The translations under genes and the position numbers were made by a program. A stretch of 64,000 bases of DNA from Boesenbergia rotunda (taxonomy: Eukaryota; Streptophyta; Magnoliopsida; Zingiberales; Zingiberaceae): positions 1 through 64,000 of the forward strand of contig JAGFNQ010007657.1 of NCBI GenBank assembly GCA_024364735.1, in the 5' to 3' direction. The stretch's first letter is position 1, and each line of letters starts with the position of its first letter. The notes under the pieces are model-generated. The model made no database searches. It was not told the DNA's origin and saw only the letters and a list, made by a program, of their open reading frames with translations. Below, in pieces: positions 21,362 to 32,538 of this stretch.

Positions 21362-21871
21362 CTCATTCCTAGCATGATGGTTGGAAAAGGGAAGGAGTAA
21401 AGAAGTATGGAAACTTGGGATTTAGGGGTTTCTAGGTTATTTAATTTCATGCATGCAAAAGTATGGAGACTTGGAGTTTTTTTTTTGGTTTCTAAGTGTT
21501 TAAATGCTTGCATGCACCATGGGCACTTGTATTTGTTTGTATGCATGCATGTAGGTACTTTAGTTGCTTGCTCCCATTATATAAGGGAGAGAATTCCGAA
21601 TTTGTAAGGACTTTTGGTTTTGGTAAACATCCTAGTGAGGATTTTGTGATCTCTTGGTTCTTAAGGGAACTTCTGAACTTATCGAGTCTATCTCGTGGCG
21701 TTCAACAATCGAAACTTATCACCATCCTGGTGTGGCGTTTCCTTCTTTCGTAGTCTTTGTTCGTGCCAGTCTTGGTTGCGGGTAAAGGCTCAAACTCTTG
21801 TCATCTTGTTCTTGGGGTTCTATTCATTTTTGTCTCGGGTTCCATCACGTCTGTTGGTGGGGTTCGTATCA
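21139..21871 (+). repeat. B1 3' LTR
   Basis: 733 bp, preceded by polypurine tract CAAGAGGGGGAGAA (21125-21138), start TGATGTAGACC, end GGGTTCGTATCA; followed by GTAAA. Confidence 0.93.
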
Positions 21872-21876
21872 GTAAA

Positions 21877-22439
21877 TATTTAGATTTTGCTTGCCTACAT
21901 GTGATACAATTCTCCCAAAATTTTACAATATCTCCTTTCATATGTAGCCAAAAGAAATGTTCCAACAAAACATCTAGTGTTTTTCTAATTCCAAAATGTC
22001 CCATTAGTCCCCCACCATGGTTTTCTTGGACTAATAATTCCCTCAATGAACAGTTAGGCACACATAACCTATTAACTCTAAATAGATATCCCTCATGCCT
22101 ATAAAACTTCCCAAATGCAGCATCCTCACAAACTTGAAATACATTTCCAAAGTCAGGATCTTTTTAATATAGATCTTTAATGTATTCAAACCCTAACAAT
22201 TTTGTGTTCAAAGTAGTAAGTAAGGTATACCTTCGAGATAAAGCATCTGCAACTGTATATTCCATACCTCCTTTATATTTGATCACATAAGGAAATGATT
22301 CAATGATCTCCACCCATTTCGCATGACGACTATTCAACTTGCTTTGGCTCTTCAACTGCTTCAATGATTCATGATCATTGTGAATGACAAACTCTATGGG
22401 CCACAAGTAATGCTGCCAAGTCTCTAAAGCCCTCAGCAA
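21877..22439 (-). pseudogene. C2 integrase N-terminus and RNase H end
   Basis: Continues C2 on the right of B1. Minus strand encodes GGLMGHFGIRKTLDVLLEH and the Cys pair CITCRQAKS (near 21895-22010), then RNase H (HNDHESLKQLKSQ, VADALSRRYTLL). Frames 21801-22061 and 22164-22439 are broken by a stop near 22165 and the cut at 22440. Confidence 0.85.
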
Positions 22440-22692
22440 AAAAATGGGAATGACAAGGCCTCCGGGAATAAACGATTAATCTCTATCAATATGCCTGCTA
22501 ATGACCCAAACTATGTGTATACTTAGCACAGGTGCTACAGCGAGATATGATTTTATATCTCGCATTGAAAATCCTCCTTTCCTATGGATTGTAATACATA
22601 TGTGTATATGGTTAGATCTTGTAGTTCAAGATCATTTGTATTTATTTTACATAAAATTCCGAACTAAATGCTAAAATGGTTATGTACAATTA
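22440..22692. mobile_element. Unclassified ~250-bp insertion in C2 RNase H
   Basis: Interrupts RNase H between the ALETWQ and YPTYDK segments. It starts with an A7 run at GCAAAAAAATGGG and ends GTACAATTAGCATAC. It contains a strong hairpin GCGAGATAT...ATATCTCGC (22539-22562). No clear target duplication, inverted ends or Pol III boxes, so the class is open. Confidence 0.55.
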
Positions 22693-24105
22693 GCATACTT
22701 TGTCATAAGTGGGATAGTTCAAAGCTGCTCCACTCAATTTCTCACCAAAATAAGCAACGGGTCGACCTTCTTGTATTAGCACAACTCCAATACCTATTCC
22801 TGATTCATCACACTCATTTTCAAAAGTTTTAGCATAGTTCGGTAATGCAAGTAATGGTGCAGAACTTAATTTCTCCTTAAGTGAGTTGAAGACTGAATGC
22901 TGTTCACTATCCCAATGAAATCTAACATTCATTTTAACAATTTCGGTCAAGGGTGAAGCTAATGTGCTAAAATTCTTAACAAACAATCTATAGAAACTTG
23001 CCAAACCATGGAAGCTACGTACCTTAGTTATTGTTTTTGGTGTTGGCCATTCACAAATTGCCTTAACCTTCTTCTCATCAACTACTATTTCCTTAGCACT
23101 AACAATATAACCAAGAAACTCAATCTGATTAGTGCAAAAAGAACATTTTTGAAGGTTAGCATACAACTTTTCATTTCGCAAAACAATTAAAACATTTTGT
23201 AAGAATTGTAGATGCTCCTCTAAATTTTTGTTATAAATCAAGAAGTCGTACTACGACAAAATTTCCAATAAAAGCACGCAAAATATGGTTCATTAACCTC
23301 ATGAAAGTACTAGGTGCATTAGTAAGCCCAAATGGCATGACTAACCATTCGTACAAACCATACCTAGTCTTAAATATAGTTTTCCATTCGTCTCCCTCTC
23401 GCATGTGAATTTGATGCCCGACTTCAAATCAATTCTAGAGAAAATGCAAGAGCCATGTAGTTCATCCAGCATATAATCTAATCTAGGAATAGGATGACGA
23501 TACTTTACCGTAATCTAGTTGATAGCTCTACAATCAACGCACATTCTCCAAGTACCATCCTTCTTAGGTACTAGCAAAACAGGGACAGCACATGGACTCC
23601 AACTTTCTCGGGCATACCCTTTTTTCATCAACTTTTCAACTTGCCTTTGAAGATCCTTTATCTCAAGAGGGTTACACCTATAGGCTGGCCGATTAGGAAT
23701 TGTGGCTCCATGGATGAAATCAATTTAGTGCTCTATTCCTCTAAGTGGTTGCAATCCATCAGGAACCTCATCAAGGAAGTGAATTAACAACACTAGGCAA
23801 AGTAGGGTTAAGATCGTTAGTGTTAAAATCGGCCTCCTTGTACAAAAGTACAATCATTGGTTGTGAAGCATAAAACACTCTCTTAACCTCTCTTTCATAT
23901 GCATAAATGCTCCCTTTTTTACTCTCATGCTCTTGAATTTCTTTTCCCCTTTCATTCTTTTTTCCACTCATCTCATGCTCACCTTTTCTTTTTTCACACT
24001 CTTTTTATTTTCCATTCTTTTTTCCTTTTCTCATTTTCATTTTTATCACACTCTTTTCTTTTTTCACTCTAATTTTTTATCCTCAATTGATCTTCATATA
24101 ATTGC
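22693..24105 (-). pseudogene. C2 reverse transcriptase and linker, broken
   Basis: Minus strand 22690-23241 encodes LQKCSFCTNQIEFLGYIVSA, GLASFYRLFVKNF and the RNase H start. Upstream pieces to 23740 hold the RT core (CRAIN, GLTNAPSTFMRLMNH) with indels, including a gap at the catalytic YFDD region near 23250. 23771-24100 is the Lys/Glu-rich linker. Protease, gag, leader and primer site are deleted, and LTR sequence follows at 24106. Confidence 0.85.
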
Positions 24106-24756
24106 TGATGTGAACCCAATGAGAAGAAGTCTCAAGAACACACAACAAATGGAGGAAAGAGAGAAAGATAGCCTAAATCGAAAAGATGGAGAATGAAAGA
24201 AAGAAACCTCGACCCAATGTTTAAGGAAGCACGAACTTTGGTATAGAAGAAGAAGAAGATAGATGCCACAACCTTGGGATGGAGGTTGATAAGTCTTGAA
24301 CCCCACAAGGGGATGCTATGATATGCTAAAGTTCAATGAAAAAAAAATGAAATGATGAACCAGGCAGTAGACAAATTGAACCTGGGGTGACCAGCCCAGC
24401 CCCACGGAAGTTTCCCACCGGTCACCAGGGTAAATCGGGAAGCGCTCGCGGTGGCCAGACTAGAAGCCTAGCGTCCCAGGGTTCGCGCCCCATTTGGAGG
24501 AAAAATTCCTGCAAAATGCGCCGTAGCAGTGGATCGAACCGCTAATGCCTGAGTTACCAACTAGTGACCTTTCTGCTGCACCATAGCCTCGGGGGCAGCT
24601 CAAGTTCAATGAAGAACCAACAAGTGAATGCCTCACCATGTAGTAGAATGAATAAGACAAATTACATGTTGTGGCTGCCACCCCCTATATTTTTATAGCT
24701 ATAGGGTGACCTAAAAACCCTAAAAGGCCAAAAGCAAGCCCATTTAGTAGAGGCCA
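24106..24756 (-). repeat. C2 5' LTR, interrupted by a SINE and by B2
   Basis: Minus-strand C LTR from its end (TGATGTGAACCCAATGAG at 24106) to about position 370, where B2 begins at 24757. A SINE lies inside at 24340-24601. The remaining LTR start is not found beyond B2. Confidence 0.85.
24340..24601 (-). mobile_element. tRNA-derived SINE with 11-bp TSD
   Basis: Flanked by AAGTTCAATGA at 24329-24339 and 24602-24612. On the minus strand it starts GAGCTGCCCCCGAGGC, has a Pol III A box TGGTGCAGCAGA (24572-24583) and B box GGTTCGATCC (24531-24540) at normal spacing, a GC-rich unrelated body, and ends in a T9 run next to the duplication. This is the layout of plant SINEs ending in a T stretch. 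It inserted in the C2 LTR after C2 itself had inserted. Confidence 0.85.
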
Positions 24757-25477
24757 TGATGTACACCAAGGAGTTGTTCATCAAGACCGGGTTAAAACCG
24801 CACGAGATCATTTGTCACTTCCTGAAGGGTCAATTACTAGACTTCAAGCAAAGCGTTTCAAGGAAGCACTAAACGGGCTGGCTAATCCAAGAACAATGGC
24901 TTGGCTATGAGAAACGAGAAACCAAGTTAAGGCCAAGTACAAATCAAGGCTTAACCCATGTGATCGGTCTTATTCAACCATGACTCATCCCTTGCATGAT
25001 GGTTGGAAAAGGGAAGAAGACAAGAAGTATGGAAACTTGGGATTTTGGGGTTTCTAAGTTATTTAATTTAATGCATGCAAAAGTATGGAGACTTGGAGTT
25101 GTTTTTTTTGTGTTTCTAAGTGTTTAAATGCTTGCATGCACCATGGGTACTTGTATTTGTTTGCATGCATGCATGTGCTCCCATTATATAAGTGAGAGAA
25201 TTTCGAATTTGTAAGCACTTTGGTTTTGGTAAACATCCTAGTGAGGATTTTGTGATCTCTTGTATCTTAAGGGAACTTCTGAACTTATCGAGTCTATCTC
25301 GGGGCGTTCAACAACCGAAACTTATCACCATCCTGGTGTGGCGTTTCCTTCTTTCGTAGTCTTTGTTCGTGCCAGTCATGGTTGCGGGTAAAGGCTCAAA
25401 CTCTTGTCATCTTGTTCTTGGGTTTCTATCCATCTTTTTCTCGGGTTCTATCACGTCTGTTGGTGGGGTTCGTATCA
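24757..25477 (+). repeat. B2 5' LTR
   Basis: 721 bp, start TGATGTACACCAAGG, end GGTTCGTATCA. Left flank GGCCA belongs to C2's LTR. No matching 3' LTR is present. Confidence 0.92.
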
Positions 25478-25479
25478 TC

Positions 25480-25496
25480 TGGTATTAGAGCTTCGT
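25480..25496 (+). other. B2 primer binding site
   Basis: TGGTATTAGAGCTTCG, one change from the initiator-Met site (C to T at the seventh base). Confidence 0.85.
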
Positions 25497-25930
25497 TTCA
25501 AAAGGCAAGTGTTCAATTTATCTTTTCTTGCTGTTTGATATAGTGAAAAAAAAAACAAAACAGAAAAACAAATTAAAAAAAATATTCGTGGAAAAAAAAA
25601 TTCAAAAGAAGAAGAAGAAGTTGATGGTGCAAGTCAAGTTTCTTTGAACCCTTGAAGTAGATTCACCTTCCATTTCTTTGTATTCGTCATCTTGTGCTCT
25701 TTCTTTTCTCTTAAAGTTTTTTTTGCCATTTCTTAAAGTTTCGGTTGGATTACTCTGAATTGTCACATGATATTCTGATTTGCTCTCGAAGTTTGATTAA
25801 GAACTAAAGAGACACAATTGAGTGAAAAAAAAGAGAGAAGAGAGTGTGTGAGACCACTAATAGTGAGAGTCCCCAAATCTTGAGAACGCTAGAGGGAGTG
25901 CTTGTGAGGTTTCTTCTATTTTTTTGCAAA

Positions 25931-27106
25931 AATGTCCAACATTCCAGAGGATGATATAACTGAGAACGCTAGACAACTTTCAAATCTTCAATTGCAAGCG
26001 TATGATGAGGGCGGAATTGGAGTCAATACATGAAAGGCTGGATCGTGTTGAAGCGGAAACACCTAGGAGACATCAGCAAGGGTATCCTAATGTGCAACAG
26101 CAAAGACGTGCTCCGAGGGCTGAAATACAAGAAGAAGAGGAGTTGGAAGGATTTGGTGAACAAAACTACAATCGGGGTTGGAATGGTAATAGAAAAGAAA
26201 GGAGGGGCTATAGATATCACACTGAGCATAGGGAGGATCGGATTGGTGGAAATAGAAGAGTTAATGACTTAGGAAGCGTAAAGCTGAAGATTCCATCCTT
26301 CCAAGGTAAAAATGATCCAGAAATTTGTTTGGAGTGGGAAACCAGGATAGAGATGGTGTTTGATTGTCATGAATTTTCAGAACATAAGAAGGTTAAGTTA
26401 GCTGCCATTGAATTCACTGATTATGCTATTGTGTGGTGGGATCAAGTAGTTATGAAACGACGACGAAATGGAGAGCGGCCTGTGTCCAATTGGGAGGAAA
26501 TGAAGATGCTCATGAGAAAAAGATTTGTACCCAATCATTACTATAGGAGTTTATATCAGAAGTTGCAAAGGTTATCCCAAGGCACCAAAAGTGTGGATGA
26601 GTATTTTAAGGAGATGGAGGTTTCCATGATACGAGCTAATGTGGATGAAGATCGAGAAGCCACAATGGCTAGGTTCTTGCACGGTTTAAATCCAGAAATT
26701 GCTGATATTGGTGAATTGCAACATTATGTTGAGTTGTCTGACATGGTACACCAAGCAGTAAAAGTAGAGGAACAACTAAAGAGGAACAGTTACTAGAAGG
26801 GGACAGCCAGTGACTAGCAACAATACAGGAGGCCAGCCCCAAAACAAGAGGAACAGTTACAAAGCAAGCCAAAATTTGAACTCTTCAAAAAACCCAAACC
26901 AACAACATCCACAACCCCAGGTATTAGCGAGTCCACTACTTACAAAACTCGTGATATCAAGTATTTCAAATGTCAGGGGCGTGGTCACATTGCTAGCCAA
27001 TGTGTGAACAAAAGGGTGGTTATCAATGCCCAAGGGGAGCTTGAATCAGAAGATGAGGATGAAGTTGCTGAAGAAGTGCCACAAACGGAGGACAGAGATG
27101 ATGAGT
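25931..27106 (+). pseudogene. B2 gag, broken
   Basis: A short frame starts at ATG 25931 (MSNIPEDDITENARQL) and shifts near 26000 into the long frame 26002-26796. That frame has IHERLDRVEAE, a LKIPSFQGKNDPE motif, AIVWWDQV and a leucine-rich Gag core. After a TAG at 26794-26796 the reading continues to a knuckle YFKCQGRGHIASQC (about 26961-27002), where the first Cys is Tyr. The sequence then runs out of B homology near 27106. Protease and pol are absent. It would have been the capsid protein of a B element. Confidence 0.85.
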
Positions 27107-27628
27107 GTGGCGTCAATATCCTTCCCCAAACTGAAATTCAAGGCGATTCAAGAAGTTGCTGAAGAAGTTCCATGATTTTCTGGTTTGTGTTTTGTTTGCC
27201 AATTAAAAAAAAATCTTTTTGTTCTTGTTCATCTTCGTTGATCTCTCATCCATAGTATTCCATTGGTATCTTTTCATTTTCCATCTCTATTTGTCGCCAA
27301 TTTCTGTTCTCTATTTGGGTCCCAAACTTTAAAAAAAAAGGCTGCTACTAGAGTCATTGTGTCTCTAGTTGAAAAAAAAATAAAAGAAAAAAAAATTGGA
27401 AAAAAAATTCTAGGTAGCACCAAAGAAAAAAAAACAAAAAAAAGGGATTTGTGAATTAAAAGGACTCAATATTCCTCTCATTGCTGATCGTTATTGAATT
27501 TCTTGTTCTATCTGTTTATTTCTCTTGTTCTACTGATATTTTCTTGTTGGTTTCTTGCTCACTCGATCGTCTACTTGCCGTCTTGAAAAAGAAATAATTG
27601 ATAAGGTTCTTTTCTTAGGATCTTATTC
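27107..27628 (+). repeat. A-like LTR end and leader fragment
   Basis: GAGTGTGGCGTCAATATCC at 27107 matches the A LTR U5 region for about 45 bases. The LTR end and primer site are missing. Then A leader sequence follows (CATCCATAGTATTCCATTGG near 27248, poly-A runs near 27390-27445, AATTGATAAGGTTCTTTTC near 27597). It is more diverged than A1 or A2. GAAGTTGCTGAAGAAGT occurs on both sides of the U5 scrap (27061 and 27151). Confidence 0.75.
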
Positions 27629-28125
27629 ATGGAGTCAAAGGAAGTGAAGAAGTTGCCCAACAAGCTAACGATATGGATCATGCTCAACCCACTCTAGATG
27701 ATGTTGATAATCCATTATGCATCAAAGGAGGCCCAATTACAAGGGCTAAGGCTAAAAAGATAAAAGAAGCACTTCATGTGTTAATTGAAGATGTGAAAGC
27801 CAAAGCAGCCATTGAAGAAGGGGGTGGCGACCACAACATGTAACTTTTGGCTTATTCAATCTACTACATTGTGAGGCTCTCACTTGTTGGTTCTTCATTG
27901 AACTAGAACTTATCAAGGCATCCCCTTGTGGTGTTCAAGACTTATCAACGTCCATCCCAAGGTTGTGGCATCTATCTTCTTCTTCTATACCAAGGTTCAT
28001 GCTTCCTTATGCATTGGGTCGAGGTTTCTTCCTTTCATTCTCCATCTTTTCAATTTAGACTATCTTTCTCTCTCTCATCCATTTGTTGTGTGTTCTTGAG
28101 ACTTCTTCTCATTGGGTTCGCATCA
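27629..28125 (+). repeat. C3 5' LTR, internally deleted
   Basis: Starts at ATGGAGTCAAAGG (the leading TG is lost) and ends GGGTTCGCATCA at 28125. About 250 bp between LTR positions ~190 and ~430 are missing, with GAAGAAGG joined to GGGTGGCGACC near 27818, which removes the TATA region. Confidence 0.87.
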
Positions 28126-28127
28126 TT

Positions 28128-28144
28128 TGGTATAAGAGCGAAGT
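28128..28144 (+). other. C3 primer binding site
   Basis: TGGTATAAGAGCGAAG, a degraded initiator-Met site (C to A at position 7) two bases after the LTR. Confidence 0.8.
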
Positions 28145-28895
28145 TTCTCTAAATCGATTTGGTTATCCTTTTCTTTGTGTTCAAGTCTCTATCTTATTTT
28201 TGTTTCTTTTCTTTTGCTTAGCAAGCCTTACTTGCATTGTTGAAAAAAAAAGAAGAGGAAAAAAAAAATTCGGCCAAAAAAAAGGCAAAGAAAGGGAGAA
28301 ACAAAGAAAGAAAAAAAGGGAGAAAAGCCGAAACAAAAAAAAACAGCAAAAGAGGTTGGGAAAAAAAGGAAGTAGAGACGTTGTTAGCAAATTTATTTTT
28401 CTCATTTCCCTTAAAGTTTGCCTAGATTAAGTTCTGGCGACTTTCATTTCAGCTCTTATTTTAAGTATTCTCATTTCCATTAAAATTTGGCTAAATTAAA
28501 TTCTGACAACCTAGATTAAGTGGCAAACTTTCCTTTCAGCTCTTATTTCAAGTACTCTCATTTCATTTATGTTTGCCTAGATTCAATTCTTGCAGCCTAG
28601 ATTAAGTTCTGGCAACTTTCCTTTCAGCTCTTTAATTCATGTTTTGCTATCATTCATTTCTGCATTTTCCTAAATTTTGCCTAGATTCAATTCTGGCAAA
28701 TTTCCTTTCAGCACTTCATAATTTCAATTATGCAATTTGCACTTTTTTGTCTTGAATTAGTATCTTTTATCCTAACACCCTTGGGAATTTTCATATTCCA
28801 CGAACGCTTACAGGGAATTGCCTTAATTCTAAGTTCAAGTTCTTTAAAGAGCTAACATTCGTGAGTTAGAGTTTTTGAGTGAAACATGTTGTTCA
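28145..28895 (+). other. C3 5' leader with repeated CTAGATT units
   Basis: Poly-A/AAGAAA-rich tract (28240-28375), then several copies of a unit around GCCTAGATTAAGTTCTGGCAACTTTCCTTTCAGCTC between 28420 and 28700. Similar units occur in the C4 leader (44740-44995, minus). Confidence 0.7.
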
Positions 28896-30012
28896 ATGGC
28901 GACAAGTGGAGAAGAAGCAAGACCTAGAGAATCCCTTGATCAACGTGCCTTGAGACAACACTTGGAACGCATGGAAATCCGTTTTATTCAGATTATGGAC
29001 AGATTAGAGAAACAATATGTTGTAATTGCAGGATTGCAACATAGCCAAGTTGGTAGAGCTCCTTCACGAAGTGCAAGACAATATAACTGTGGTGACCATG
29101 ATGATGATGATGACATCGATGATAGAGCTTCAAGTGGCAGATCGGATCGTGCTCGTGTTGGTGGTAGAAGAGGAATGATGAATGATCATGTGGATTTAAA
29201 CTTGGGAAATATCAAGATGAAGAATCCTTCATTTCAAGGCAAAAGTGATCATGGAGCCTATTTGGAGAGGGAAAAGAAAGTGTAATTAGTATTTGATTGA
29301 CACAACTATTCTGAAGAGAAGAAGGTAAAACTCGCCGCCGTTGAATTTGTTGATTATGCAATTATTTGGTAGGATCAAATTATTCTAAGCCGGAGAAGAA
29401 ACAAAGAGAGACCCATTGGCAGTTGGGAGGAGATGAAGACTATTATGTTAAAAAGATTCATTCCAACACATTACTATCGGGATTTGTATCAACGGTTATA
29501 AAGTCTCTCACAAGGATCCAAGACTGTGGAGGAATACCACAAAGAGATGGGAATTGCCATGATTCGAGCCAATGTGGAGGAGGACCGAGAAACAACGATG
29601 GCACGATTTTTACAAGGTTTAAATCAAGAAATTGCAAATGTAGTGGAATTGCAACATTATGTGGAGCTTGAAGACATGGTGCATATGTCCATGAAAGTTG
29701 AAAGATAACTCAAAAAGAAGGGATCAAACAAGCATGGGGGGCAAAGTTCTCATTCGTCAACTTGGAAATCCAGCTGGCACTAGAGATATTAAATGTTTTA
29801 AGTGCTTGGGATGGGGACGCATCACAATGCTCAAACAAAAGAATTATGATATTGAAAGAAAATGGTGACATTGAGACTGAAAGTGAGTCCGAAGAGGATA
29901 GTGTCTTGCGCCCTTTATTGGAAAGTGAAGAAGAGTATCCCGTTGAAGGTGAAGCCCTTCTCACTAGGCGTGCTCTAAATGTACAAGTGAAAGAAGATAA
30001 TGAAGAACAATG
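28896..30012 (+). pseudogene. C3 gag, broken
   Basis: The likely start is ATG 28896 (MATSGEEARPRESLDQ), as in C4. Pieces 28896-29285, 29526-29708 and 29762-30013 cover the coiled N-terminus (ALRQHLERMEIRF), the capsid-like core (EDRETTMARFLQGLNQEIAN) and an acidic region. Stops at 29283-29285 (TAA), near 29302 (TGA), near 29370 (TAG) and 29706 (TAA), plus indels, break it. The zinc knuckle near 29800 is damaged (CFKCLGWGRI, no C-terminal Cys). Confidence 0.85.
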
Positions 30013-30021
30013 AGACAACAT

Positions 30022-32533
30022 ATTTCATACCCATTGCCACATCAAAGACAAGGTATGTTGTATGATTATAAATTGGGGAAGTTGCACTAATGTAGCTAGT
30101 ACCATTTTGGTTGAGAAATTATGCTTACCTACTACTAAGCATGCTAGACCTTATAAAGTTGAATGATTGCGAGGAAGTCAAGGTCAACAACTACTTTTTT
30201 TAATTTAATTGTATGAATTGTTTAATTGAGCGTTTTGCGAAGCTTTTTCTTTTTTAAGAATGTCTCTGTTTCAAAATTATACTGAAATACAGTAATGAAT
30301 AAGAAAATACATTAATGAATAATAACCATTCGATCAAACAATGAATGATTACTTTACTATAGTTCTATTTCGAAACTCAAATCTACGCATGATAGGAAAA
30401 TTTTTCAACCGGATTCTTCCTAAACATTCTATTTTAATAAACCAGTTCTTACCAGAATTATGGATATTACAAAGCAAGTGTTGGTTTATTTTTCCATTGG
30501 TAGATATCATGATGAGATACTTTGTGATGTAGTGCCAATGCAGGCAAGTCATTTACGTTTAGGTAGACCATGGCAATTTGTATGGAAGGTCATGCATGAT
30601 GGGTTTAAAAATATGTATTCTTTTATGATGCATGGTAAACATGTGACTCTTGTACCATTGACTCCTAAGCAAGTATATGAAGATCAATTGAGGATTAAAA
30701 ATGGGAGTGAAAAAAGAAAAGAGTTTGAGAAAAAAGAAAATGAGAAAAGGAAAAAAGAATGGAAAAGAAAAAGAGTGTGTGAAAAGAAAATGTGAGGATA
30801 AGATGAGTGGAAAAAAGAATTAAAGGGGAAAAGAAATTCAAGAGCAAGAGAGTAAAAGGAGACCGATTTTAACACTAACGATCTTAACCCTACTTTGCCT
30901 AGTGTTGTTAAATCTCTTTTGCAGGAATTTGATGATGTATTTCCTGATGGATTGTCAATAGAGCACCAAATTGATTTCATCCCTGGAGCCACAATTCCTA
31001 ATCGGCCAGCCTATAGGTGTCACCCTGCTGAGATAAAAGAACATCAAAGGCAAGTTCAAGAGTTGATGAAAAAAGGGTATGTCTGAGAAAGTTTGAGTCC
31101 ATGTGCTGTCCCCGTTTTGCTAGTACGTAAGAAGGATGGTACTTGGAGAATGTGCATTGATTGTAGAGCTATCAACAAGATTACGGTAAAGTATTGTCAT
31201 CCTATTCCTAGATTAGATGATATGCTAGATGAACTACATGGCTCTTGCATTTTCCCAAAAATTGATTTGAAGTTGGGCTATCATCAAATTCGCATGCGTG
31301 AGGCAGATGAATGGAAAACTGCATTTAAGACTAGGTATGGTTTGTACATGGTTAGTCATGCCATTTGGGCTTACTAATGCACCTAGTACTTTCATGAGAT
31401 TAAGGAACCATATTTTGCGTGCATTTATTGGAAATTTTGTCATAGTATATTTTGATGACATCTTGATTTATAACAAAAATTTAGCGGAGCATCTACAAGT
31501 TTTACAAAATTTTCTAATTGTTTTGCAAAATGAAAATTTGTATGCTAACCTTCAAAAGTGTTCTTTTTGCACAAATCAGACTGAGTTTCTTGGTTATATT
31601 GTTAGTGCTAAGGGAATAGCAGTTGATGAGAAGAAGGTTAAGGCTATTCGTGAATGGCCAACACCAAAAACAATAACTGAGGTACGTAGCTTCCATGGTT
31701 TGGCAAGTTTCTACAGAAGGTTTGTTAAGAATTTTAGCACTTTAGCTGCACCTTGATCGAAATTGTTAAAAAGAATGTTCGATTTCATTGGGATAGTGAA
31801 CAGGATTCAGCCTTCAACTCACTTAAGGAGAAATTAAGTTCTGCACCATTACTTGCGTTACCTAACTTTGCTAAAACTTTTGAAATTGAGTATGATGCAT
31901 CAGGAATAGGTGTAGGAGTTGTGCTAATACAAGAAGGTCGACCCCTTGCTTATTTTAGTTAAAAATTGATTAGGTGAGGGCTTTAGAGACTTGGCAGCAT
32001 TACTTGTGTCTCAAAGAGTTTGTCATTCACACTGATCATGAATCATTGAAGCACTTGAAGAGCCAAAGCAAGTTGAATAGACGTCATGCGAAATGGGTGG
32101 AGTTCATTGAATCATTTCCTTATGCGATCAAGTATAAACGAGGTATGGAAAATAATGTTGCAGATGCTTTATCTCGAAGGTATACCTTGCTCTCTACTTT
32201 GAACACTAACTTGTTAGGATTTGAATACATTAAAGATCTATATTCTAATGATCCTGACTTTGGAAATGTATTTAAAGTTTGTGAGCATGTTGCATTTGGG
32301 AAGTTTTATTGGCATGAGGGATTTCTATTTAGAGTTAATAACTGTTCATTGAGGGAATTATTAGTCCAAGAAGCCCATGGTGGGGGACTAATGGGACATT
32401 TTGGAGTGAGAAAAAAACTAATGTTTTATTGGAGCATTTCTTTTGGCCACATATGAAAGGAGATGTTGTAAAATTTTGTGAGAAGTGTATCACATGTAGG
32501 CAAGCAAAATCTAAATCTTTACCTCATGGGTTA
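30022..32533 (+). pseudogene. C3 protease, RT, RNase H, integrase finger, broken
   Basis: Protease at 30022-30190 and 30471-30670: the active-site Asp is replaced (IINWGSC near 30067). A KEKE-like linker spans 30690-30870. RT spans 30895-31756 with RKKDGTWRMCIDCRAI, a frameshift near 31345, YFDDILIYNKN (31450) and a TGA at 31084-31086. RNase H (EYDASGIGVGVV, about 31890) has a deletion near 31965. The integrase finger (HGGGLMGHFG, CEKCITCRQ) ends at PHGL, 32530, where another C copy is inserted. Confidence 0.87.
30191..30470. mobile_element. ~280-bp AT-rich insertion in C3 protease
   Basis: Interrupts protease between GTCAACAA and GCAAGTGTTGG. AT-rich, with no clear inverted ends and at most a 3-4-base duplication (ACAA). 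A short plus-strand frame (30341-30532) runs out of it into protease. Class unknown. Confidence 0.5.
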
Positions 32534-32538
32534 CCTCT

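Larger units (their letters stand above)
14975..21871 (+). mobile_element. B1: complete Ty3/gypsy element inserted in C2
   Basis: B LTRs at 14975-15683 and 21139-21871 are flanked by a perfect 5-bp duplication GTAAA (14970-14974 and 21872-21876), so this is a single insertion into C2 integrase. Inside are a primer binding site, leader, a truncated A element (15989-17649), damaged pol (17650-21361) and a solo A LTR (20178-20914). Gag and most of protease have been lost with the A insertion. Confidence 0.93.

Noticed and set aside
28237..28430. Lys-rich ORFs in the C3 leader
   Set aside because: Poly-A leader sequence upstream of the gag ATG; the same tract is non-coding in C4.
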